This document shows positions 42,589 to 49,660 of a DNA stretch of 54,445 nucleotides, one piece after another. The stretch's first letter is position 1. Each line of letters opens with the position of its first letter. Location of the stretch: assembly GCA_002839285.1 (NCBI GenBank), contig PGXT01000014.1:1-54445 (forward strand), written 5' to 3'. Source of the stretch: Spirochaetae bacterium HGW-Spirochaetae-5. GTDB taxonomy: Bacteria; Spirochaetota; UBA4802; UBA5550. The notes beneath the pieces were generated by a model. The model worked only from the letters and a program-made list of their open reading frames with translations, made no database searches and was not told the DNA's origin. The position numbers and the translations under genes are program-made.

Positions 42589-42737
42589 TATAGCATTCAG
42601 CGAATGAAATAGTACATAAACTGTCATTACAAAGATACGATAGCGACTGAGAAATCTAAGATTTCTCACCGGAGTTTATCCTGCGCATGTCGAAGGGTTC
42701 GAAATGACAAGGCCTTATCTAATCGTTAACCGCTTTA
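42589..42737. repeat. 149-bp inverted-repeat element, copy 2
   Basis: Reverse-oriented partner of copy 1 (38661-38809). Ends TATAGCATTCAGCGAATG and, inverted, TAAAGCGGTTAACGA. The GAGAAATCTAAGATTTCTC core is intact; the left inner arm (GTCATTACAAAG) has diverged from the TTCGAAATGAC arm of copy 1. Confidence 0.85.
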
Positions 42738-42936
42738 GTTGAATAGTTGTATTGTTGCAGTCACTTCTTAAGTATTATCCCTCACTGAATACTCCGTAAA
42801 TAGAGTTATGTCATTTTAGGCATAAAACCTGAAAAATTTTTATATTTTGTACATATTTCCTTTGATTTTTTGAGAGTATTGTTTTATTTTATGTTAAAAG
42901 TAATATATTTTAAAACTCTATTTAAGGAAGGTTGTT

Positions 42937-44673
42937 ATGGACAAAATTCTCAGAATAAATATGAGTGCAAAGGGCGGACCCGCCCTGAAAGAAGAAAGCA
43001 ATGCCAAGTATCCCGGTATGGGGGGGAGAGCTTTAACTACTGCTATTATTGCAGGGGAGGTTCACCCTATGGCAAATCCTCTGGGTGAGGAGAATAAGCT
43101 TGTTATTGCTCCGGGACTGCTGAGCGGAAGTGCCGCGGCAATGTCGGGACGAATTTCAATCGGATGTAAAAGTCCATTAACCGGCGGAATCAAAGAGGCG
43201 AACTCCGGAGGACAGGCCGCGCAGGTAATGGCTCGACTGGGATATGCTGCAATTGTACTGGAAGGGAGAGCTCCTGAAGGGGAACTTTATAAAGTTGTAA
43301 TTAATAAAGACGGCGTTAAAATTGATAAGGCGCCTGAGTATAAAATGCTTCCTAATTATGATCTTATAGAAAAAGTAAAAGCAACTCATGGTGATAAAGT
43401 AGCATGCATCTCCATCGGGCCTGCAGGGGAGATGAAGCTTGGCGCTGCATCTATTGCCTGTACCGATATGGAGTTCAGGCCGACAAGACATGCGGGACGG
43501 GGAGGTGTCGGTGCTGTCATGGGTAGTAAAGGTGTTAAAATTATAATTCTTGATGATGCGGGACTTGAGAACAGAAAGCCGGCTGATCCTGAAAAATTCA
43601 GAGAAGCGAATAAAGTATTTGTGGAAGGTTTAAGGACTCATGCTGTTACGGGGAGCGCACTTCCGGCGTACGGTACAAATGTTCTGGTTAACCTTATCAA
43701 TGAGGCGGGCGGATTTCCTACTAACAATTTTAAAGAGGGACGATTTGCAGGAGCCTCTTCGATAAGCGGTGAAACAATAGCGGACATAGAAACCAAGAGG
43801 GGCGCTAATCCTACCCACGGCTGTCATAGAGGGTGTGTAATCAGATGTTCCGGAACCTACCATGATAAAAACGGTAAATTTTTATCAAAACAGCCCGAGT
43901 ATGAAACTGTATGGGCTCATGGTGCAAACTGCGGTATAGATGATCCCGATAAAATCGCTATGCTCGATTTCCTTGATGACAATTACGGTCTTGATACAAT
44001 CGATATGGGTGCGGCTATAGCTGTTGCAATGGATGCCGGTCTTGCTAAATTCGGCGATGGTGATGCGGCTATCAATCTTATAAAAGAGGTTGGTAAGGGC
44101 ACACCTCTCGGCAGAATTATCGGAAGCGGCGCAGCGACAACTGCTAAAGTTTTCGGAGTTGAAAGAGCTCCCGTTGTTAAAGGACAGGCTATGCCGGCTT
44201 ATGATCCGCGCGCCATACAGGGAATCGGCGTAACCTATGCAACAAGTACACAGGGTGCCGACCATACCGCAGGATACTGTATTACAGCCAATGTTCTGAA
44301 AGTGGGGGGATTTGTTGACCCTCTCAAATCTGAAGGTCAGGTGGAGCTTTCAAGAAATCTTCAGATTGCAACAGCTGCTATCGACTCAACCGGTATGTGT
44401 CTTTTTATTGCATTTGCCATACTCGATCAGCCGGAGACTTTTCAGGCTCTGATTGATATGCTTAATGCTTTTTATGGACTGAGCATGACTGCCGATGATG
44501 TGGCTGCATTGGGCAAGCAGATTCTGACAATGGAGAGAGATTTTAATAAAAAGGCCGGATTCACTGCTCTTGATGACAGGCTTCCGAGATATTTTTATAC
44601 AGAGAAACTCCCTCCGCATAATGCGCTGTTTACTGTAACTGATGAAGAGCTGGATTCTGTTTATAACTGGTAA
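42937..44673 (+). CDS. aor: Aldehyde:ferredoxin oxidoreductase (tungsten-type)
   Basis: 578 residues of the AOR family, which binds bis-pterin tungsten or molybdenum and one [4Fe-4S] and interconverts aldehydes and acids with ferredoxin. GRALTTAIIAGEVHPMANPL, LLSGSAAAMSGRISIGCKSPLTGGI, RHAGRGGVGAVMGSKGVK, and THGCHRGCVIRCSG are visible. The Cys motif is C-x3-C-x3-C, as in one AOR subgroup, instead of C-x2-C-x3-C, with the distal ligand likely in STGMCLF. Ordinary family members are about 600 residues, so it is slightly short but complete at both ends. AAGGAAGG precedes the ATG. It is followed by an unknown gene and moaD. Confidence 0.94.
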   Translation: MDKILRINMSAKGGPALKEESNAKYPGMGGRALTTAIIAGEVHPMANPLGEENKLVIAPGLLSGSAAAMSGRISIGCKSPLTGGIKEANSGGQAAQVMARLGYAAIVLEGRAPEGELYKVVINKDGVKIDKAPEYKMLPNYDLIEKVKATHGDKVACISIGPAGEMKLGAASIACTDMEFRPTRHAGRGGVGAVMGSKGVKIIILDDAGLENRKPADPEKFREANKVFVEGLRTHAVTGSALPAYGTNVLVNLINEAGGFPTNNFKEGRFAGASSISGETIADIETKRGANPTHGCHRGCVIRCSGTYHDKNGKFLSKQPEYETVWAHGANCGIDDPDKIAMLDFLDDNYGLDTIDMGAAIAVAMDAGLAKFGDGDAAINLIKEVGKGTPLGRIIGSGAATTAKVFGVERAPVVKGQAMPAYDPRAIQGIGVTYATSTQGADHTAGYCITANVLKVGGFVDPLKSEGQVELSRNLQIATAAIDSTGMCLFIAFAILDQPETFQALIDMLNAFYGLSMTADDVAALGKQILTMERDFNKKAGFTALDDRLPRYFYTEKLPPHNALFTVTDEELDSVYNW

Positions 44674-44694
44674 ATTTTAAATCCAAAGGATAAG

Positions 44695-44714
44695 CGGGGA
44701 GTGAAAACTCCCCG
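44695..44714. promoter_or_regulatory. Intercistronic hairpin after aor
   Basis: CGGGGAGT-GAAA-ACTCCCCG, a perfect eight-base-pair stem capped by a GNRA tetraloop, without T-run, 12 bases before the next start codon. It may stabilise the aor message or tune expression of the downstream pair. Confidence 0.55.
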
Positions 44715-44726
44715 TATCCGGGAATA

Positions 44727-45335
44727 ATGATGAAATATGATACCTTTCTTCTGAAATGTTCCGGTTCAGCAACCGGATATTTTATGCCGGAACTGCAGAC
44801 CGGATTTTCTATCTCTGCTAAAGAGGGTGTGACTATCTATTCATTCTTAACAGGGTACTGCGGTATCAGTGATGAATATATATCGGGAAAAGTTAAAACG
44901 ATAATGATCGATGGCGGGCCTGTAGATGATATTTTTAATACGAAAATTCATGATAAAGGTGTATGTGCTCTCTCCGGAGCGATGCCCGGAATTGTCGGGG
45001 CAATGATGCGTATAGGCAGTCCCTATGCGGCTATGCGTGAGAGTATTACGGTTAAGCCTGAAGGGGGCGATGAATCGGGCAGGGAGATACTTGTTGATGT
45101 AAAGCTTTTTAATGTTATTCTAGCCGACAAGGGTGCCGATTTTCTTAAAAGAGGGATACTGCTCCGGGAGAAAAGAATTTTTAATCTGTTTATAAAACAT
45201 GGAAATGATATCTTTTCATGCTGCAGGGAGGTTCTGTTTAACGGGAAACCTGTTGATTTTAAAAAACAGTTAACTGACGGCGTCAGTATGGATAGACTGG
45301 TAATGCTTAAATTAGAGATGGAAGATGAAAGATGA
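44727..45335 (+). CDS. AOR-associated protein of unknown function
   Basis: 202 residues, cytoplasmic, no recognised domain. Distinctive segments are SISAKEGVTIYSFLTGYCGISDEYI, VKTIMIDGGPVDDIFNTKIHDKGVCALSGAMPGIVGAMMRIGSPYAAMRESI, and a C-terminal ISCCREVLFNG-type Cys pair (FSCCREVL). The arrangement aor, this gene, moaD, with a four-base ATGA overlap to moaD, suggests a role in cofactor insertion or as an AOR partner subunit. I infer this from context only. Confidence 0.8.
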   Translation: MMKYDTFLLKCSGSATGYFMPELQTGFSISAKEGVTIYSFLTGYCGISDEYISGKVKTIMIDGGPVDDIFNTKIHDKGVCALSGAMPGIVGAMMRIGSPYAAMRESITVKPEGGDESGREILVDVKLFNVILADKGADFLKRGILLREKRIFNLFIKHGNDIFSCCREVLFNGKPVDFKKQLTDGVSMDRLVMLKLEMEDER

Positions 45336-45556
45336 AAGTAAAAGTTAAACTTTTTGCCACATTAAGAGACGGGAGGTTTTCTGAAAAAGAGTTTGAAATT
45401 GAGGCCGGTTCAGACGTTGAATTATTGCTGAAGATGTTTAATCTGAAGCATGAAGATGTTCCGATTATTTTTATTAATGGAAGGCACGCTGATTTTGATA
45501 CCCGGATAATGGATAATGATGATATAGCATTTTTCCCTCCGATCGGAGGGGGGTGA
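45332..45556 (+). CDS. moaD: MoaD/ThiS-family sulfur carrier protein
   Basis: 74 residues of ubiquitin-like fold: KVKVKLFATLRDGRFSEKEFEIEAGSDVELLL, VPIIFINGRHADFDTRIMDNDDIAFFPPIGGG. The C-terminal Gly-Gly needed for thiocarboxylate formation is present, extended by one Gly. AOR loci often carry their own MoaD-like protein, presumably to supply sulfur for the tungstopterin. Its stop is the end of the unit. Confidence 0.93.
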   Translation: MKVKVKLFATLRDGRFSEKEFEIEAGSDVELLLKMFNLKHEDVPIIFINGRHADFDTRIMDNDDIAFFPPIGGG

Positions 45557-45565
45557 TTTCTCAGT

Positions 45566-46201
45566 TTAAACTTCGTTAACGCTGATGATTTTTGATTTTA
45601 CTATTTTGTTTTTAATAACCTTCATTATTATATACACTGCGACAACCAGGACAAGCAGGATAACAAGTGCTATTTTTGTATCACGCATCCACTGAATGAG
45701 TAGTTCGCGGTTGCTTGCACTGTAGTAGCCTAGATAGTTCCAGATTGGTACACTGATAAGAGCTGCAAATCCGTCGATTAATATGAAGGTCGGGAGTCCG
45801 ACAAATTTAGTGATTCCCGCTGTGAGGAAAATCGGTGTGCGCAGGCCGGGGAGGAATCTTGCCACAAAAAGAACAATTTTCCCGTTTTCATTAAAACTTT
45901 TAACTATCCTGTCGTACCATCCGTTTTCAAGAATCTTTTTACCGAACTTCTTTTTGAAGATCTTCTCACCGAAAATTCGGCCGATATTATAAACGATTAT
46001 ATCACCTGCAAGCACTCCGCAAAAAGATACTGCCAGCATAATATGCACATTGCCGTAGCCGAGTCCGGTGATTATCCCCCCGGCAAGAATAGAAATATCC
46101 TCGGGTATTGGAAGACCGAATCCGCAGAGAAGCAGAACACCAAAGACAGAAAAATATCCGAACGATGAGTAAAAACCTATTATATAATCCAGTGAAACCA
46201 C
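45566..46201 (-). CDS. DedA-family membrane protein
   Basis: 211 residues with about five hydrophobic segments. DedA/SNARE-associated signature GFGLPIPEDISILAGGIITGLGYGN near residue 27-51, and FVARFLPGLRTPIFLTAGITKF near 113-134 with the conserved Arg. Family members are undecaprenyl-phosphate or phosphatidyl flippases needed for membrane homeostasis. It converges with moaD and has its own minus-strand promoter in the 46202-46608 gap. Confidence 0.9.
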   Translation of the reverse strand: MVSLDYIIGFYSSFGYFSVFGVLLLCGFGLPIPEDISILAGGIITGLGYGNVHIMLAVSFCGVLAGDIIVYNIGRIFGEKIFKKKFGKKILENGWYDRIVKSFNENGKIVLFVARFLPGLRTPIFLTAGITKFVGLPTFILIDGFAALISVPIWNYLGYYSASNRELLIQWMRDTKIALVILLVLVVAVYIIMKVIKNKIVKSKIISVNEV

Positions 46202-46330
46202 ATTAGTCTCCGTAAAATGTTTTTTCTATTCAGGTCATTCAATTATGAAGAATTTATAAGCTTAAAATGAAAAATTAAAACTTTTCCAGTATTTAATTCT
46301 TAACTCCCTAAAAGTAAAAAAATCTCTATT

Positions 46331-46357
46331 ATCCCCGCCGCCGAAGGCGGCGGGGAT
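46331..46357. repeat. GC-rich hairpin ATCCCCGCCGCC
   Basis: Perfect 12-base arms with GAA loop. The CCCGCCGCC..GGCGGCGGG core and flanking TATTAT are shared with the palindrome at 40074-40112, so these two may be copies of a small repeat. Confidence 0.6.
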
Positions 46358-46380
46358 ATATAATTTATGTTTCTACACTA

Positions 46381-46417
46381 AAAATATATTCAGGAATAGT
46401 TGCTGAATATATTTTTT
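46381..46417. terminator. Probable buk terminator
   Basis: AAAATATATTCAG..CTGAATATATTTTTT; 11-base-pair stem with A/T runs on both sides, functional in either direction. Read leftwards it would end the ptb-buk transcript. Confidence 0.65.
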
Positions 46418-46531
46418 AATACGATATTTTTTAAATAGCGGGAATAAACTGACTATACTCTATAAATATTCAGGTATAAATAATGCCAGCTAATTTTTTG
46501 TAAAAGAAAATTTTTTCTTTATGTCTGTAAA

Positions 46532-46590
46532 CCGGCTGAATTTATCTCTCCGGTGCATCCCTGGCAGGAAGGAGAGGTAAATTCAGCCGG
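46532..46590. repeat. Long palindrome just after buk
   Basis: CCGGCTGAATTTATCTCTCC and its near-perfect complement (19 of 20), separated by 19 bases. It starts 19 bases beyond the buk stop. No T-run follows at the distal side, so a 3' stabiliser or repeat is as likely as a terminator. Confidence 0.6.
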
Positions 46591-46608
46591 ATACGGTAAG
46601 AATTGCAG

Positions 46609-47682
46609 TTAGAAATTGTATTCTTTTATCTCCAACTCGCCTTTGACTGCGGCATAAACACCCTCTTCAAGTGCCTTCATTTCATCTTCACCGGGGTAAA
46701 CAAGGATTCTCCCCAGGAAGCCGGCTTTTTCTTCAATCCATTTGCAGAGCATTTCATCGTAAGCCACTCCGCCGGTAAGAATTATACCGTCAATTTTCCC
46801 TTCAAGAACAACAGCCATTGCTCCGATCTCCTTGGATATCTGGTATGCCATGGCGCGGTATATCTCTTCGGCTTTTTTATCACCCTCTTTGACTTTTTTG
46901 CTTACTTCGTAGGCGCTGTTTGTACCTAGGAAGGCAACCAGCCCCCCCTGACCGGTGATTTTCTTCTTTATCTCATCCTGTGTAAATTTTCCTGAAAAGC
47001 AGAGGTTCACAAGGTCACCCACGGGGACGCCTCCGCTTCTTTCGGGAGAGAAGGGTCCCTCTCCGTCGAGACCGTTATTGACGTCGATTACCCGCCCTTT
47101 TTTGTGGGCACCAACGGTAATTCCTCCACCCATGTGAACAATAACAAGATTAAGATCTTCATATTTTAAATTATGTTCCCGTGCAAAACGTCTTGCAACT
47201 GCCTTCTGGTTAAGCGCGTGGAAAATGCTTATTCTCGGAATCTCGGGCATTCCGGAATATCTTGCAAGAGGTTCAAGTTCGTCAACGATTACCGGATCAA
47301 CAATATATGAACCGGCATTGCTGCCGATCTCTGCAGAAATTTCATGGGCGAGAATGGCTCCAAGATTGCTCGGGTGCGCCCGGGATGTTTCATCCTTCAG
47401 GTCCCGTATCATGGCTTCATTAATTCTATATACTCCCCCCGGTATCGGTTTGAGCAGGCCTCCGCGGCCCACCACTAGTTCTATAGATGACAGTTTTATC
47501 CCTGCCTGCTCCAGTTCTTTCAGAATTACTTTTTTTCTGAAATCGTACTGGTCAATTACTTTAACGAAGGCGCAGATCTCCTCAGTGGAGTGTTTTATAT
47601 TTATAGTGAAAATATCTTCATGATTATCAAAAACTGAAATTTTTGTTGAAGTTGATCCTGGATTAATCGCAAGTATTCTCAT
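46609..47682 (-). CDS. buk: Butyrate kinase
   Basis: 357 residues of the ASKHA acetokinase family. Shows AINPGSTSTKISVF (phosphate-1 loop), VGRGGLLKPIPGGVYRI, VDPVIVDEL, GGGITVGAHKKGRVIDVNNGLDGEGPFSPERSG, and IILTGGVAYDEM (adenosine motif). Transfers phosphate from butyryl-phosphate or branched acyl-phosphates to ADP, yielding ATP. Follows ptb after 17 bases; the pair makes ATP from acyl-CoA. Branched-chain substrates are also possible. Confidence 0.95.
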   Translation of the reverse strand: MRILAINPGSTSTKISVFDNHEDIFTINIKHSTEEICAFVKVIDQYDFRKKVILKELEQAGIKLSSIELVVGRGGLLKPIPGGVYRINEAMIRDLKDETSRAHPSNLGAILAHEISAEIGSNAGSYIVDPVIVDELEPLARYSGMPEIPRISIFHALNQKAVARRFAREHNLKYEDLNLVIVHMGGGITVGAHKKGRVIDVNNGLDGEGPFSPERSGGVPVGDLVNLCFSGKFTQDEIKKKITGQGGLVAFLGTNSAYEVSKKVKEGDKKAEEIYRAMAYQISKEIGAMAVVLEGKIDGIILTGGVAYDEMLCKWIEEKAGFLGRILVYPGEDEMKALEEGVYAAVKGELEIKEYNF

Positions 47683-47699
47683 ATATATCTCCGTTTATA

Positions 47700-48599
47700 T
47701 TATTGCATTGCCGCTGCCAGGGCGATGGACATCAGTTTGCTTCTGTCTGAATCGGATCGTGAAGTGAGTACTATGGGAACAGAAGCGCCGAGAGCAACCG
47801 ATGCAACTGTGGCCCCGCCCAGATAGACAAGAGCTTTGTATAGAGTGTTTCCTGTTTCAATATTCGGAAGCAGGACTATATCTGCATCCCCTCCGATATC
47901 CGTTGCTATACCTTTGTGAGTGCACGCCTCTTTAGATATTATGTTGTCAAAAGCCAGGGGGCCATCGATAATACAGTCTTTGATCTGTCCTCTTTTATTC
48001 ATCATTACAAGCATTGCGGCATGAGTTGTTGCTTCCATCTTTTCGTTGATAAGTTCGACCGCTGCGAGTACGGCTACTTTCGGTTTTTCCAGTTTTAATT
48101 TTTTGTAAATATCGACAACGTTGTTGATAATGTCAGCCTTCTCTTTCAGGTCCGGAGCGATGTTCATTCCGCAGTCGGTAATGCATAGAACTTTGTGGTA
48201 ATACGGAGATTCCAGTATGGCTGCATGGCTCATTACGGTCCCCCGGCTGATTCCGTTTTCTTTATGAAGTACAGCGCGAAGCAGATCTGCAGTTCCCACC
48301 AGTCCTTTCATCAGGATTTGAGCTCTTCCTGTTTTTATAAGTGCCACCGCGGTTGAGCAGGCTTTGATCGGGTCTTTTTCATCTATAATTTCGATTCCAT
48401 CGAGGCTGAATCCTATTTTTGCGGCTATCTCTTCAATCGCTTTTCTGTCTCCTGTAAGAATCGGTGCAACTATCCCTGCCTTTGATGCCTCTTTCACTGC
48501 ATCCAGGGCGTGTTCATCAGCCGCTGCTGCTACTGCCATTATTGCGGCCGGTTTAGATCTGGCAATATCCAGTACTGATTCAAGCGATTTTAGAATCAT
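47700..48599 (-). CDS. ptb: Phosphate butyryltransferase
   Basis: 299 residues of the phosphate acetyl/butyryltransferase family: AVAAAADEHALDAVKEASKAGIVAPILTGD, ALIKTGRAQILMKGLVGTADLLRAVL, ITDCGMNIAPDLKEKADII, DIVLLPNIETGNTLYKALVYLGGATVASVALGASVPIVLTSRSD. Converts acyl-CoA and phosphate to acyl-phosphate and CoA. The start has GAGGAGGGGGAA just upstream, a very strong ribosome site, and a perfect palindrome at 48617-48642 stands ahead of it. Confidence 0.96.
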   Translation of the reverse strand: MILKSLESVLDIARSKPAAIMAVAAAADEHALDAVKEASKAGIVAPILTGDRKAIEEIAAKIGFSLDGIEIIDEKDPIKACSTAVALIKTGRAQILMKGLVGTADLLRAVLHKENGISRGTVMSHAAILESPYYHKVLCITDCGMNIAPDLKEKADIINNVVDIYKKLKLEKPKVAVLAAVELINEKMEATTHAAMLVMMNKRGQIKDCIIDGPLAFDNIISKEACTHKGIATDIGGDADIVLLPNIETGNTLYKALVYLGGATVASVALGASVPIVLTSRSDSDRSKLMSIALAAAMQ

Positions 48600-48616
48600 T
48601 TCCCCCTCCTCAATAT

Positions 48617-48642
48617 GAAAGCGATTATAAATAATCGCTTTC
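48617..48642 (-). promoter_or_regulatory. Palindrome in the ptb leader, possible operator
   Basis: GAAAGCGATTA-taaa-TAATCGCTTTC, perfect 11-base arms, 18 bases before the ptb start on the minus strand. It could be a repressor site overlapping the promoter or early leader, or an mRNA hairpin that leaves the ribosome site free. No regulator gene is next to it. Confidence 0.5.
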
Positions 48643-48683
48643 TGGAAATCTTAATTTATGTATTTTGTCATATTGAAAGTAAA

Positions 48684-48713
48684 GCTTGCTTACAGAAAAG
48701 CAAGCATTTTTTT
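48684..48713. terminator. Hairpin with T-run between ptb and the Tudor-like gene
   Basis: GCTTGCTT / AAGCAAGC arms with loop ACAGA, then ATTTTTTT on the plus strand. Read leftwards it would lie 118 bases after the Tudor-like gene, with a weaker TTTACTTT tail. It may terminate that gene. Confidence 0.55.
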
Positions 48714-48831
48714 AGATGTATTAAGGAAAATGAATTAAAATCTTACCTGAGGTAAAAATAATTGCAATAATTCTATTCTCTGATAAATTATAAAATTTAA
48801 AGATTCGTTTGAATGAGAATTCAGAATTAAA

Positions 48832-49236
48832 TCAATCTCTTAATCGTATCTGCTCAAGAGTGACCTTTCTTTTATCTCCGTCATCAAAATCTATGCTGTA
48901 TAAATCATTATTTATGACTGAAACTTTTCCCGGATAGTAATTACCGTCGGTCCACTCCGCCAGCACGGCTTTTCCCGGGAGTACACCTGTTTTAGGGGGG
49001 ATTACATCTTTGACAATGATACCTGTATTGCAGCATTTAGTGTCGCCATCGTCAAAGTAAACCATGTAACTCCCTGCGCCGCAAACATCGCCGACAGTTC
49101 CGTGATACCATCCGTTTACTGTCCATTGAGCATAAACAGTATCCCCCGGTCTTATATTAGAACCTGACCATGAAATTGAAGAGAGAGACAGGATAAGAAG
49201 TCCCGCGGCAGCTGCAGTGAGAATATACTTTTTCAT
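48832..49236 (-). CDS. Secreted protein with two Tudor/Agenet-like domains
   Basis: 134 residues from ATG 49236, chosen because GGAGG lies just before it. Signal peptide about 1-27 (MKKYILTAAAAGLLILSLSSISWS). Two similar beta-barrel units follow: GDTVYAQWTVNGWYHGTVGDVCGAGSYMVYFDDGDTKCC, and GKAVLAEWTDGNYYPGKVSVINNDLYSIDFDDGDKRKV; each has the Tudor/Agenet pattern G-x-x-V-x-A-x-W...G-x-V...Y-x-V/I-x-F-D-D-G-D. The first unit has three Cys (one in GDVCGAG, two in KCC), so disulfide or metal binding is possible. Bacterial secreted Tudor-like proteins have unknown ligands. Confidence 0.85.
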   Translation of the reverse strand: MKKYILTAAAAGLLILSLSSISWSGSNIRPGDTVYAQWTVNGWYHGTVGDVCGAGSYMVYFDDGDTKCCNTGIIVKDVIPPKTGVLPGKAVLAEWTDGNYYPGKVSVINNDLYSIDFDDGDKRKVTLEQIRLRD

Positions 49237-49248
49237 AAATTCCTCCAT

Positions 49249-49660
49249 CTGAAATAATTTATTGAATAATATATCTGAAAATCGAAGATAAAGCTATATA
49301 ATACTGAAAAAATAGTTACAGGACACTATGTGTCATATAGAGTGAGGTACACTGTTTTAATACGAAGAGAATCGGGTTAGCAGGATGCAGCAAATTATTT
49401 TCGGGGGTGCGTATGCTCCGCATACGCTGGGAGTGGGGGATTACGGGGGCGCTGCCCCCGTAATCCCCCACTCCCAGGCGCAGCGCGAAGCGCTGTGCCC
49501 CCAAAATAAACCGCTGACTTAACAAGAGAGCTGTTCTCAATATTTATATAGTTGACAACCGGTCAGCGGGCTTAGATTAGATAAGCTGAAAATTATTATT
49601 TTACTATAAAAATATCATGCTAGAAAATCCTGATTATAAAAAAATAAAACCGGAGGAAAG
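49249..49660. other. Gene-free stretch with repeat copy D and sbcD promoter
   Basis: 412 bases between divergent genes. Copy D fills 49385-49518. TTGACA at 49552-49557, with TTAGAT-like -10 candidates at imperfect spacing, and GGAGG seven bases before ATG 49661, serve sbcD. Nothing else identified. Confidence 0.6.
49385..49518. repeat. Palindromic miniature element, copy D
   Basis: Full-length copy with ends TGCAGCAAATTATTTTCGGG and, inverted, GTCAGCGGTTTATTTTGGG. The central hairpin has perfect 23-base arms (49428-49450 and 49454-49476, loop GCT). It is flanked by GCGTATGC-TCC-GCATACGC on the left and GCGCAGCGC-GAA-GCGCTGTGC on the right. It is the reverse complement layout of copy C. Flanks TTAGCAGG and TTAACAAG match at 6 of 8 positions, a plausible aged target duplication. 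Confidence 0.86.

Larger units (their letters stand above)
46202..46608. other. Gene-free stretch with three strong hairpins
   Basis: Between buk (stop at its right edge) and dedA (start at its left edge), both minus strand. It contains a GC hairpin (46331-46357), a T-flanked hairpin likely terminating buk (46381-46417), and a long 59-base palindrome (46532-46590). No ORF is credible. Confidence 0.75.

Noticed and set aside
42870-43088. ORF overlapping the aor start in another frame
   Set aside because: The AOR frame has the ribosome site and conserved motifs; this is a shadow.
42937-44673. Selenocysteine in AOR or in the selenium-set proteins
   Set aside because: No in-frame TGA interrupts any of these genes, and the Cys positions expected for catalysis are encoded as Cys.
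49316-49540. Minus-strand 74-codon ORF before sbcD
   Set aside because: It runs through repeat copy D; palindromes of this family are simply free of stops in that frame.
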